Assembly (NCBI RefSeq): GCF_900129835.1
Contig: NZ_FQXA01000003.1
Coordinates: 496,001 to 560,000 of the forward strand
Direction: 5' to 3'
DNA: 64,000 bases
Source of the DNA: Stutzerimonas xanthomarina DSM 18231
Lineage (GTDB): Bacteria > Pseudomonadota > Gammaproteobacteria > Pseudomonadales > Pseudomonadaceae
Made by a program: the position numbers and the translations under genes. The notes below the pieces were generated by a model that saw only the letters and a list, made by a program, of their open reading frames with translations, made no database searches and was not told the DNA's origin. Below, one piece after another: positions 7,904-16,090 of this stretch. Numbering within the stretch: position 1 is the stretch's first letter; each line of letters begins with the position of its first letter.

Positions 7904-8180
7904 ATATTTTCAGGACCTCGGAAGTAACCTCTTAAAGCTAGTTGAAACTCAAACTGGAAATGAATATACCGGATACCCTGCGATAGCACTTCGCTCACTA
8001 TTTCGCGCTATACCGCGTCGATTCTGGGTTAAAGCGAAGCGGCAAAAAACAAGCGAAGCGGGCATATCAACTAGCGAAGTATCTATTGCGGATTGGAAAA
8101 ATCGTCTCTAACTATATCCAGAGCGGAACCGCAGCCGACGAACTGCATCGCTGACCTGGCTCAGCACAAATCACCGGACA

Positions 8181-8206
8181 ATAAAAAACGGGCCCGAAGG
8201 CCCGTT
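8181..8206 (-). terminator. Rho-independent terminator of the GH5 gene
   Basis: A perfect 8-bp GC-rich stem (8199-8206 with 8187-8194), CGAA-type tetraloop, then a T-rich run on the - strand. It starts 20 bp after the GH5 stop codon. Confidence 0.9.
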
Positions 8207-8225
8207 CTCTATATCGTCGTCGTTG

Positions 8226-10034
8226 TTACAGCGGACCGATGGTGGAGCAGGTTCTCTTCGCAGCGGCATGCTTTTGCAGCGGAGCCAGCTGAGGACGATG
8301 CTTACCGCTCGTTACGTCCAGCGCCATGATGTTCTCACCCCAACGAGGGCCGGCAGCCCAATAGGTGCTTGGGATGCAATTTGCGTTCAGGTAAGCCAAC
8401 AGGTTGTCGGTAGCTACCACGGAAGAAGGAGAGAAGTCGGGGATACCGTGCTCACCAAGGAATCCGCGCAGCTTGTTCGCCTTCAACCACTCGACCCAAG
8501 GCTTGACCCGCTCAACACCCAGCATGGGAGCGAAGGTTTCAGCGCGATCACGGTAGGTGCCCGAGTAATCCTTATCAAGGTACTGGTGTGCTTCATAGAC
8601 CAGGTTGTTCTTCGGATCCCGCATCCACGGATCGTTGATCAGCGAAGTGTTGTACTTCTGCCAGTGGAAGGCGCTGGAGTAACGGTCACCTGCGATCATG
8701 ATCCACTTGGACGAATCGACCTTGCGAATAGCCTGACCTGCGGCCTGGGCTGTCTGCGGCCAGAGGTTGTTGCCAGTGTTGTAGGGCTCGTTCATCAGAC
8801 CGTAGCCATACAGCGCCGGATGCTTGGACACCGCCACCGCAATCTTGCGCCAGGTTTCGGCGAACTGAGCGCGCGGGACTTCCGGCGAGTTGATCACCTT
8901 GCCGTAGTAACGGTAGTAATTGTGCATATCAAGGATGACGTTGATGCCGTACTTCTGTGCGTAATCCAGCGACTGTTTGATGCGGCCGAGTTCGGCTGCG
9001 TTCAGCTCAGTGCCGAGCTTGGGCTGGATACGTTCCCAGAGGAAGCCCAGACGGATCAGCTTGAAGCCAAGCCCGGCGTGGCGCTTGTAATAGGACTCAT
9101 CGGCATAGGTGTAGCCCTTGTTGTAGATACCGGGAACGGTGCCCGGATCGAATACACCCGAACCGAAGTTCACACCAACCAGGTTGATACCGCTGCCATC
9201 GCTGACGACCGGAGCAGGAGCAGGAGCAGGCGTCGGTGTTGGCGCTGGGGTAGGCGCAGGTGTAACGGCCGCCGGAGGTGTGGTGGTACCCGTACCGGTG
9301 GACGCCACGCTGATGGTCTTTGGATAACCGACAGCGCTGGCTGACAGCACAGTGCCTTTGAGCATGACAGACAGATGAGCGCCTACGTCATAGACCGCAG
9401 CAACCGTACGCACCTGGCCATCGGCCAGCTTGACTGATGCACCCACCACGAACGCGGCCTTGTTGGCGCCGGTATCCGGGATCGAGAAGCCAGCGGCCTT
9501 GCGATAGATGCCATTTTCCCAATCGGCGTTGGTGAAGCTGTTCAGCCCGGCGGAATAAGCGGTGCTAGGGGCCGGAGCCGGAGCCGGAGAGCTCGGAGCA
9601 GTCGTGCTCGGAGTGGTCGTAACCGGAGCCGTAGTGCTGGCGACTACCGTGCTGACGGTGCGTGGCGCACCGACCTTGCCACCGTCTAGCAGGCCACCAT
9701 CGACGTAGACACTGATGTTCTTGCCGACCACATAGACCTTGCTGATCTTGCGAACCTGACCGTCCGCAAACTTGACCTGAACGCCAGGCTTGAAGGCTGC
9801 AATCGCGGCAGAGGTTGCCGGAACAGAAAAGCCCGCTGTACGGCGCCAAACGCCGTTTAGGAAATCGGTACTGGTGAACTTGTTGATCGAAGACGTGAAA
9901 GCGGTCGAGGAAGACGTACTTGCTGTGACGGCAGCAGCCACTTCGCCTGTAAAGGTAACAGTACTGAATACTGCAGCGAGCGCGATAGAACGAACGAGTG
10001 CCTTAGGGGCGCCCATAAATACATTGGTAGACAT
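8226..10034 (-). CDS. Secreted GH5 glycanase with two N-terminal repeat modules
   Basis: 602 residues. An N-terminal signal sequence (about 1-35) is followed by two related modules of about 85 residues (46-130 and 160-243). Both carry the pattern SxxNxFTxxDxxNG(V/I)(W/Y)R(R/K)xAGFS(V/I)P, then V-K-x-A-D-G-Q-V-R. A Pro/Ala/Thr linker (about 252-276) leads to a GH5 catalytic domain (282-590). The acid/base Glu416 lies in LMNEP and the nucleophile Glu528 in FLGEHGIP. GH5 enzymes cleave beta-linked glycans; here EPS trimming or release is likely because of the locus. It has its own promoter and terminator. GGAGAG precedes the ATG. The modules may bind the polysaccharide; I do not recognise them as a named CBM. 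A paralogous single-domain GH5 lies at 13945. Confidence 0.85.
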   Translation of the reverse strand: MSTNVFMGAPKALVRSIALAAVFSTVTFTGEVAAAVTASTSSSTAFTSSINKFTSTDFLNGVWRRTAGFSVPATSAAIAAFKPGVQVKFADGQVRKISKVYVVGKNISVYVDGGLLDGGKVGAPRTVSTVVASTTAPVTTTPSTTAPSSPAPAPAPSTAYSAGLNSFTNADWENGIYRKAAGFSIPDTGANKAAFVVGASVKLADGQVRTVAAVYDVGAHLSVMLKGTVLSASAVGYPKTISVASTGTGTTTPPAAVTPAPTPAPTPTPAPAPAPVVSDGSGINLVGVNFGSGVFDPGTVPGIYNKGYTYADESYYKRHAGLGFKLIRLGFLWERIQPKLGTELNAAELGRIKQSLDYAQKYGINVILDMHNYYRYYGKVINSPEVPRAQFAETWRKIAVAVSKHPALYGYGLMNEPYNTGNNLWPQTAQAAGQAIRKVDSSKWIMIAGDRYSSAFHWQKYNTSLINDPWMRDPKNNLVYEAHQYLDKDYSGTYRDRAETFAPMLGVERVKPWVEWLKANKLRGFLGEHGIPDFSPSSVVATDNLLAYLNANCIPSTYWAAGPRWGENIMALDVTSGKHRPQLAPLQKHAAAKRTCSTIGPL

Positions 10035-10213
10035 TCAGTCTCTCCGAAACTTAATACTTCAAAAGGCCGAGGCCTTTAAACAAGTGGCGGGAGTTGTAAT
10101 TAAGTCGTACAGGCGCTTGGGGCAGATGCATCACTCGCGCAACCGGACGAACCGCGTTGCAACGACAGCCGGATCACCAGTTAGTGAAACCCGGCAATCC
10201 GTTGCGTGGCGCC

Positions 10214-10241
10214 TTTATAATAGGTTTCCAAAACGATTCAA
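10214..10241 (-). promoter_or_regulatory. Candidate sigma-70 promoter of the GH5 gene
   Basis: On the - strand TTGAAT (10236-10241), 16-bp spacer and TATAAA (10214-10219), inside an AT-rich tract. The resulting leader would be about 170 nt. Confidence 0.45.
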
Positions 10242-10490
10242 AATTTATTTGACGGGTTTAGATCGCCAACTCTACGTCACAATTTTGACCGGCCATTAAT
10301 CCGCTATTAACTTGTGGCTCGGTGCCATCATGACAAATAGGGGTTAATCCGCTTTAGCCCGCTTCGTTTGTCTTCCATACAGCGTCATTTTTTTGAATCT
10401 ACCTATTCAATCCACTCAGGTCTGCTATGACGCAAGCCGACGGACGGCAGGCGTAAGGAAGCGTTTTTTCCGGTCGCTGATAGAGGAGGA

Positions 10491-10526
10491 AGCAGCGCTT
10501 CCCTTCGAAAGCGCGCTGCTTTTTTA
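10491..10526 (+). terminator. Terminator-like hairpin upstream of the DUF2945 gene
   Basis: AGCAGCGC (10491-10498) pairs with GCGCTGCT (10513-10520) and is followed by TTTTT. It lies upstream of the DUF2945 ribosome binding site, so it would end a short transcript or act as an attenuator. Confidence 0.6.
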
Positions 10527-10554
10527 CCGGCTCATGAGAAGGAGGATGCGATTT

Positions 10555-10770
10555 ATGACCCAAGAACGATTCAAGGTCGGTGACCACGTACGTTGGAATT
10601 CGGAAGCCGGGCATGTAACGGGGCGAATCATCAAGGTGCACACTCGTGATACCGACTATAAGGGCCACACGCGACATGCCAGCCCTGACGAGCCCCAATA
10701 CGAGATCGAAAGCGACAAGACCGATCACGTCGCAATGCACAAGGGCAGCGCGCTGAGCCGGGCCAAATGA
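10555..10770 (+). CDS. DUF2945 / HVA1 TUDOR-like small protein
   Basis: 71 residues from the ATG at 10555, which is preceded by AAGGAGG; longer in-frame starts further upstream lack such a site and would run through the terminator hairpin. FKVGDHVRWNSEAGHVTGRI and PQYEIESDKTDHVAMHKGSAL are the two conserved blocks of the family, a small beta-barrel found across bacteria and fungi. Function unknown. It overlaps the DUF488 gene by 4 bp (ATGA), so the two are co-translated. Confidence 0.85.
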   Translation: MTQERFKVGDHVRWNSEAGHVTGRIIKVHTRDTDYKGHTRHASPDEPQYEIESDKTDHVAMHKGSALSRAK

Positions 10771-11339
10771 GTTCAGCCCAGCCGCAAAGAATCTGGACCA
10801 TTGGTCATTCCACACGAACGCCCGAGGCCTTTGTCGCCGTACTGGAGCACTACGGCATCCGGGCCATCGCCGATGTTCGTCGCTTCCCAGGTTCGCGGCG
10901 GTTACCGCAGTTCATGTCGGCCACCTTGCAAGCCACGCTTGCCGAGAATCGTATCGCCTATGAGTGGATCGAAGCACTGGGGGGCCGCCGTCGGGCCTCG
11001 CCTGGTCCTAGCGCGAGTGCTTGGCGCAATAGCTCCTTTCGCGGCTATGCCGAACACCTGCACACCGACGAATTTGCAAGCGGACTGGAGCAGCTTCTGC
11101 ACTTGGCGGCCGAGCAACCCACCGCGATGATGTGTGCAGAAGTGCTCTGGTGGCGATGCCACCGGTCAATGGTGTCCGACGTGTTGAAGCTGCGCGGAAT
11201 CGAAGTGCTGCATATTCAGGACGAGCAACACCTAACACTGCACCCCTACACCTCGCCGGCAAGACTCAAGCATGGCAAGTTGGTGTATGACGAAGGCGTC
11301 GGGCAGCCGCTAAAAACATCCGGTCCAGGCATCGACTGA
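10767..11339 (+). CDS. DUF488 family protein
   Basis: 190 residues. The conserved pieces are IWTIGHSTR at the N terminus, DVRRFPGSRRLPQF, and a C-terminal MMCAE-x5-CHR motif with two cysteines and a His-Arg pair. This is the DUF488 pattern. The molecular role is not established; the Cys-His cluster suggests a metal or nucleic-acid contact. Translationally coupled to the DUF2945 gene. The pair sits between EPS genes but shows no sign of belonging to polysaccharide synthesis. Confidence 0.85.
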   Translation: MSSAQPQRIWTIGHSTRTPEAFVAVLEHYGIRAIADVRRFPGSRRLPQFMSATLQATLAENRIAYEWIEALGGRRRASPGPSASAWRNSSFRGYAEHLHTDEFASGLEQLLHLAAEQPTAMMCAEVLWWRCHRSMVSDVLKLRGIEVLHIQDEQHLTLHPYTSPARLKHGKLVYDEGVGQPLKTSGPGID

Positions 11340-11611
11340 GCGTGTAGACCACATCGAGCCAGCGTGGCTGGCCAGCTCATGCACGGCGGTGCCTCAGTAG
11401 CCTTAGGTCAAAACGGCCACTGAACCCGGCGGTGCGAGTCAATGCTTGCCGGTTACAAAGCAGCCCTCGCGCACCAGAACTTTTCCTTTCGAGCGACTTC
11501 TTATGGCCGGATGCACTCCAAGCGTCATGCCGAACGGTCAACTCGGCCCATGACGCGCAGTACGAAACTGCACAAGCTGCGCGTTGCTCGCTCACGGGGA
11601 AAGGAGTTCAG

Positions 11612-12916
11612 GTGGATAGTCTCCGTACGGGCAAACTGCTCGCAATCCGGCAACGGCTGGCGGGCGACGCTTCCGCAAAAGTGTTCAAGGGGATGGCGAC
11701 TCTTGCCGTCGGCAACGGTTTGGCCAGAATAGTTGGCCTCGCCTCCATCCCGCTCCTCACTCGAATCTATAGCCCGGAGCATTTCGGTCTCCTGTCGGTC
11801 TTTACCGCTTTGCTGCTGATCTTCACCCCTCTGATGACGCTGCGCTACGAACTCGCGGTTCCGCTGCCTAGCAAGAACGGCACTGCCATGACGCTGATGG
11901 CACTGGCTGCAGCCTTCGTTGCCGCAACAACGGTGCTGGTGAGTGCTGTTCTGTGGCTTGCTGGCCCCATCTTGTTGACCAAAATTTCGATGGAGGTGCT
12001 GATTCCGTATCGCTGGATGCTGGTAGTGGCACTGGCGAGCGCTGGCTTCTACGAAGTCTTGTTGATCTGGGCGATCCGCCGGCGCGCCTACGCGGCTATC
12101 GCTCGCACTCAACTACAGCAGAGCGCTGTGGGTTCGATTGCCAAGGTGGTGTTGGGATTGCTGGGAATGAGGCCCCTCGGGCTCCTGGCTGGCCAGGTGT
12201 TGGGGGCTGGCGCGGGGACGTTCAAGCTGGTGCGGTTGTTCAGCGCGGATGTGAAGCGCTATTGGGGGCAGGTCACCTTGCTGCGGGCGTGGTGGCTGTT
12301 CCGGTATTACCGGAGTTTTCCAATCTACCGGCTGCCGTCACAGCTCTTACAGATCTTTTCCAGCCAGGCGCCCCTGCTACTGACTGCAGCCCTCTATGAC
12401 TCGGCAACGACCGGACAACTGGGGCTGGCGATGATGGCTCTGGCTTTGCCTATGAATTTACTCGGCCACTCGACCAGCAAGGCGTACTACGCCGAGATCG
12501 CCACGATAGGACGTAAGCGCCCTGCAGAAATCCGCACGCTGACCTATTCGGTGATCAAAAGGTTGCTGTTACTCGCACTTGCACCGATGCTGCTGTTATT
12601 GCTGTTCGGCGAACGATTATTTGCGGTGGCGTTCGGCGCAGAATGGGCCGTGGCAGGCGAAATGGCGTCGTCACTGGCGATTTATCTGTTATTCCAGTTC
12701 ATGCATGCGCCTGCTTCGCACCTGCTATCAGTCTTCCAAGGGCAGCGACTGTTGCTGCTACTGAACGTACAACGGGCTTTGCTCACGGTCGCTTGCTTTG
12801 CCAGCGGACCCCTGCTGGGGCTGCCGGTCACTTCGGTTGTGCTGATCTACGCGATCACGCTTTCGGCGCATTACCTGTTCAGCCTACTGATGTCGTTACG
12901 CGTGATTCCGCGATAA
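11612..12916 (+). CDS. Wzx-type oligosaccharide flippase (first copy)
   Basis: 434 residues from a GTG at 11612, chosen because AAGGAG lies 5 bp upstream; an upstream start at 11432 would add 60 low-quality residues. The protein has about twelve membrane helices. The N-terminal GMATLAVGNGLARIVGLASIPLLTRIYSPEHFGLLSVF is typical of Polysaccharide_synt flippases (quoted in two parts: GMATLAVGNGLARIVG and LLTRIYSPEHFGLL). It moves undecaprenyl-linked repeat units across the inner membrane. It lies on the + strand, convergent with the WecG-like gene and apart from the main - strand operon. A second flippase is at 21766. Either may serve this EPS; they are not near-identical copies. Confidence 0.85.
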   Translation: MDSLRTGKLLAIRQRLAGDASAKVFKGMATLAVGNGLARIVGLASIPLLTRIYSPEHFGLLSVFTALLLIFTPLMTLRYELAVPLPSKNGTAMTLMALAAAFVAATTVLVSAVLWLAGPILLTKISMEVLIPYRWMLVVALASAGFYEVLLIWAIRRRAYAAIARTQLQQSAVGSIAKVVLGLLGMRPLGLLAGQVLGAGAGTFKLVRLFSADVKRYWGQVTLLRAWWLFRYYRSFPIYRLPSQLLQIFSSQAPLLLTAALYDSATTGQLGLAMMALALPMNLLGHSTSKAYYAEIATIGRKRPAEIRTLTYSVIKRLLLLALAPMLLLLLFGERLFAVAFGAEWAVAGEMASSLAIYLLFQFMHAPASHLLSVFQGQRLLLLLNVQRALLTVACFASGPLLGLPVTSVVLIYAITLSAHYLFSLLMSLRVIPR

Positions 12917-12971
12917 CGTCATCACCTCGTTCTGCCGCGACCCTCCATGGCCATGCGGCGGGGCTCTGTCC

Positions 12972-13766
12972 TCAGGGCTCGCGCTTGAGCGCGTTCCAAC
13001 CACCTACACGGCGCGAATTGGAAAGCGCATTCCGAGACAGATAAAAGAAGAAAACCGGGATGCCGATGGCGTAGCGCTTGAACAACCGGCGTGGCTCGAT
13101 GAGCATGCGGAACGCCCACTCCAGTCCCAGGCGGCGAAAGACTACCGGCGCTCGCGGAAAACGCTGCGCAGAGAAATCCAGAATGGCGCCGCCGCAAATC
13201 AGCAGCGCGCGGGTGTCCATGGCCTTTTGCAAATGCAACGCAACGCGCTCCTGCTTGGGCATCCCCATCGCCAGCACGATGATTGGAAAGCGACCTGGCA
13301 CGTGATGCTGCTGGTAGAACGCCTGGTACTCCTCAGGCGACTTGAAACCATCAATGGCGTGGAAATGCCTGTTTCCGAACAGGTTGCGCGCACCTTCGCT
13401 TAACCAAGGCTCACGTGTGCCCATGGCAAACAGCTCATAACGATCATGAGATTCACCCACCAGATCTTCGATCAGCTCAGGGATGAAGTCAGACCCGTTG
13501 AGATTTGCCTTGGGATCGCGGCCATTGAATGAGCAGGCCATCTTGATCCCAATTCCGTCGCGCAGCAGGTAGTTGACCTGCAGAAAGCTATCCAGCACAG
13601 CAGGCTGACGTTGCGCGATGTTGTAGCCGTGCTGATTGAGAAAGCCAAGAATCGTGGGCGACTCGCGCTTTTTCAGTTCAGAGATGAAAGGCCTGGTATC
13701 CGACTCATCCAGTAGTTTTAGCTTCCCTATCAAAGGATCCATCCTTTTGGTGAGGGGATTTTTCAT
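12972..13766 (-). CDS. WecG/TagA/CpsF family glycosyltransferase
   Basis: 264 residues from the ATG at 13766 (longer frames run into the divergent GH5 gene). Family hallmarks are NLNGSDFIPELIE, YELFAMGTREPWLSEGA, VLAMGMPKQERVAL and GGAILDFSAQRFPRAP. WecG/TagA/CpsF enzymes transfer an N-acetylhexosamine or uronic acid to a lipid-linked acceptor at the cytoplasmic face of the membrane, usually as the second sugar of a repeat unit. The C terminus ends in a hydrophobic segment typical for membrane attachment. It is divergent from the second GH5 gene across a 178-bp gap, so it probably has its own promoter. Confidence 0.88.
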   Translation of the reverse strand: MKNPLTKRMDPLIGKLKLLDESDTRPFISELKKRESPTILGFLNQHGYNIAQRQPAVLDSFLQVNYLLRDGIGIKMACSFNGRDPKANLNGSDFIPELIEDLVGESHDRYELFAMGTREPWLSEGARNLFGNRHFHAIDGFKSPEEYQAFYQQHHVPGRFPIIVLAMGMPKQERVALHLQKAMDTRALLICGGAILDFSAQRFPRAPVVFRRLGLEWAFRMLIEPRRLFKRYAIGIPVFFFYLSRNALSNSRRVGGWNALKREP

Positions 13767-13944
13767 AAATAAGTTCTCTGTTTGTAACCCGTGAAAGTTG
13801 TTGGCACTAGACAGCAACCTTGGCCGTCGGGCGCCGCCAAGCGGAAAGATTCGCCTGACAAAAATGAACAATGCTTGCCGACACCGGACAAACGAAGCAG
13901 CCGCAACCGCGGCATCGTCCCAACGAGCAGAAAGAGGTAGCGAG

Positions 13945-14994
13945 ATGTTAAGGACACGCAGCGCTTTGAACCGATCAAAAGGAATACTCCTCGGACTCAC
14001 GGTTGCGCTCTGGAGTGCCGCTAGCCATGCGGAAAATATCGATCTGGTTGGCTTGAACATTGGCGGAGCCGCGTTTTCCGGCAATGTCATCCCCGGAAAA
14101 TATAAAACAAATTATTTCTTCCCCGCGCCTGGCTACTTCGCCAAGTGGAAATCCAAGGGTATCGAGACCATCCGCTTCCCTATCATGTGGGAACGTTTGC
14201 AGCCAACGTTGAATGCTGAACTTGATGAGAACTATGCAGAACTGATCGACCAGACTTTGCAGCAAGCTGCCGAACATGACATGCGAGTCATCCTCGACAT
14301 TCATAACTACGCTCGTTATCGGAAGCAGATCATCGGCACTGAGGCCGTGCCGATATCGGCCTATACCGATCTGCTCGAACGAGTTGCCAAGCGCTGGAAA
14401 GATGAAAAAGGCCTTTACGCCTACGACATCATGAACGAGCCACATGGCGCCGATGACTACTGGCCGGCTGCCGCTCAGGCTGGTATCGACGCCATCAGAA
14501 AACATGACCAGAAGCGGCCCCTGCTCATCGAAGGTAACTTCTGGTCCAGTAGCTATCGCTGGCCTAAATTCAATGATCCGCTGCTGCAACTGAAAGACCC
14601 CGCCGACAAATTGATATTTTCTGCTCACCTGTACATCGATAAACATGGCAGCGGGCACTACAAAGAGCCGCTGGAAGAAAACTTCGACACCATGCTGGGC
14701 GTCAAGCGAGTCAAACCTTTCGTCGACTGGCTGATCAAGCATGACAAACAAGGCCATATCGGTGAGTTCGGCATTCCCGCCGATGAACCTCGTTACCTTG
14801 AAGCCATGGATAACTTGCTGGCTTACCTTCAGGACCACTGCATTCCCATTACGTACTGGGCAGCAGGCTCCTCGTGGGGCAAATACAAACTGTCCGTCGA
14901 ACCCACCAAGGACGGCCAAGACCGCCCGCAGTGGGAGGTCCTCAGCAAATACGTCGGTCAGGGTAACTGCAGTCGCATCGGACCTAACCCCTGA
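13945..14994 (+). CDS. Secreted GH5 glycanase (single domain)
   Basis: 349 residues from the ATG at 13945 (AAAGAGG upstream). A signal peptide ends near residue 29 (AASHA/EN). The rest is one GH5 domain with acid/base Glu165 in DIMNEP and nucleophile Glu274 in HIGEFGIP. The sequence is clearly related to the catalytic domain of the GH5 at 8226: both share NLVGxNxGxxxF, a MLGVxRVKP segment and a CIPxTYWAAG-x-x-WG block. It lacks the repeat modules. EPS operons often carry a periplasmic glycanase that trims or releases polymer, as PslG and BcsZ do. It lies on the + strand between - strand EPS genes, so it is transcribed separately, from the gap shared with the WecG-like gene. Confidence 0.88.
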   Translation: MLRTRSALNRSKGILLGLTVALWSAASHAENIDLVGLNIGGAAFSGNVIPGKYKTNYFFPAPGYFAKWKSKGIETIRFPIMWERLQPTLNAELDENYAELIDQTLQQAAEHDMRVILDIHNYARYRKQIIGTEAVPISAYTDLLERVAKRWKDEKGLYAYDIMNEPHGADDYWPAAAQAGIDAIRKHDQKRPLLIEGNFWSSSYRWPKFNDPLLQLKDPADKLIFSAHLYIDKHGSGHYKEPLEENFDTMLGVKRVKPFVDWLIKHDKQGHIGEFGIPADEPRYLEAMDNLLAYLQDHCIPITYWAAGSSWGKYKLSVEPTKDGQDRPQWEVLSKYVGQGNCSRIGPNP

Positions 14995-15050
14995 CCGCAT
15001 CGCTGGTACAGCAGGTTGGTTGCACCTCACCGGTACATCCAACCTCCCGT

Positions 15051-16031
15051 TCAGCTCTTCGATGAAGGCGCGACTGGCGCCCATTTGCTCAAGATCGACC
15101 TGGCCTTACGGACCAGTTTCGCCTTCAGGCTGTGAGTTTTCCGCAGCGTGTTGGACTTGAGGTTATAGACCTGCCCAGGCACATACATCTCGTTGGTCTC
15201 GATGCAGTACACCGGCTTGCGACTGAGCTTCATGATTTCGACGGCCTGCCTGACTTCGCTCTCGACGAACAACCGCGTCAGCGGTTGCTTGGCATAGACT
15301 TCCGCCTTGAACTTGTGATGAATATTCAAACGCCGGCGTTCCTCGGCAGTCGGAAGATCCAGCATATGCAGCGTTCCGTATTGCACGCCGTTACGCTCCA
15401 ACCACTCTTCCGTTTCGGCGCGATACTTCTCCAACCGGCTGGTCACCAGATGCGCGACCTTGACTGAAGGAATGAACAACGGGCGTGTACAACTGAGGAA
15501 GTCCCGATAGTTCGGCCCATCATCATTTTCCTCGTTGGTCGGATCGACACAGAGCACACCGTCTATATCCAGACACGCCTGGGCCAGAAACGGATGGTGC
15601 ATGATGTTCCACTCGAACACCCGAGGCTGCTCCACGAGTTCCAGATACATGTCGACGTGGTGGCGATTGTGCCGCTCGGCAAACACCGCCATGGTCAGAA
15701 CCTGGCCGCCATAAATGGCGCGCACCTGTTCATCCGCCGCACGCATCGACTTGGCAGAAGAAATGCTGTCGTCAACCAGCAGAATCTTTTTCGCATCCCT
15801 TGGCTTGACCAGCTCGGCGTGCTTATAGGTCCGGGTGCTGCCTTTCTTCAGGTCGTCGTTGCGCAGGAACGAGTAGAGATCCGTCAGCGGCAGATTCTGT
15901 TTCAGCGCGATAATGCTGGCGACCAGCATCCCGCTCCTGGGTATGCCGACTATCAAGTCGACATCATTGGGGATTTTGCTGGCACATTCAGTACTCAGCC
16001 GCGACAGATCATTCAGGCTTCGGTAATTCAT
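15051..16031 (-). CDS. Phosphoribosyltransferase-HAD phosphatase fusion, candidate ribofuranosyltransferase
   Basis: 326 residues from the ATG at 16031, which has AGGAGAG upstream. The N-terminal half is a type-I phosphoribosyltransferase fold: VGIPRSGM (residues 28-35) and the PRPP loop ILLVDDSISSAKS (83-95). The C-terminal half is a HAD-type phosphatase: motif I DIDGVL (155-160), motif II VTSR (196-199) and an acidic FVESE block as probable motif IV. It lies between the GT2 gene and the GH5 gene in the EPS operon. Dual-domain PRTase/phosphatase proteins are known to add ribofuranose from PRPP to bacterial glycans in two steps, and this arrangement fits. The canonical PRPP loop differs from the divergent fold described for those enzymes, so a nucleotide-type PRTase with another job is a real alternative. 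Confidence 0.75.
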   Translation of the reverse strand: MNYRSLNDLSRLSTECASKIPNDVDLIVGIPRSGMLVASIIALKQNLPLTDLYSFLRNDDLKKGSTRTYKHAELVKPRDAKKILLVDDSISSAKSMRAADEQVRAIYGGQVLTMAVFAERHNRHHVDMYLELVEQPRVFEWNIMHHPFLAQACLDIDGVLCVDPTNEENDDGPNYRDFLSCTRPLFIPSVKVAHLVTSRLEKYRAETEEWLERNGVQYGTLHMLDLPTAEERRRLNIHHKFKAEVYAKQPLTRLFVESEVRQAVEIMKLSRKPVYCIETNEMYVPGQVYNLKSNTLRKTHSLKAKLVRKARSILSKWAPVAPSSKS

Positions 16032-16090
16032 CGAACTCTCTCCTGCGCCCTGTTCTTTGACAGCCCATTCTTGTTGGATCGCTAGCGGTT

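Larger units (their letters stand above)
7784..8225. other. Intergenic region upstream of the stress operon
   Basis: AT-rich relative to its surroundings. It holds the AlgU-like promoter (7876-7903) and the terminator of the GH5 gene (8187-8206), both listed separately. Around 8030-8075 the motif AAGCGAAGCGG/AAGCGAAGCGGG is repeated. A - strand ORF at 7780-7998 covers the promoter and has no protein-like character. Confidence 0.5.
10035..10554. other. Intergenic region between GH5 and DUF2945 genes
   Basis: AT-rich. It contains the GH5 promoter (10214-10241, - strand) and a + strand terminator-like hairpin (10491-10526). The stretch 10300-10526 lies upstream of the DUF2945 gene and ends in the terminator, so it could be a small RNA or an attenuated leader (see findings). 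GGA motifs are frequent from 10440 to 10550. Confidence 0.5.

Noticed and set aside
7780..7998. - strand ORF of 72 codons overlapping the start of the 303-residue protein
   Set aside because: It covers the AlgU-like promoter and leader, has no ribosome binding site, and its composition is not protein-like.
8223..9344. + strand ORF of 373 codons antisense to GH5
   Set aside because: Shadow of a GC-rich gene on the opposite strand; no motif and no ribosome binding site.
15013..15045. Weak hairpin between the second GH5 gene and the PRTase-HAD gene as a terminator
   Set aside because: A 7-bp stem with a 19-base loop and no T-run is too weak to support.
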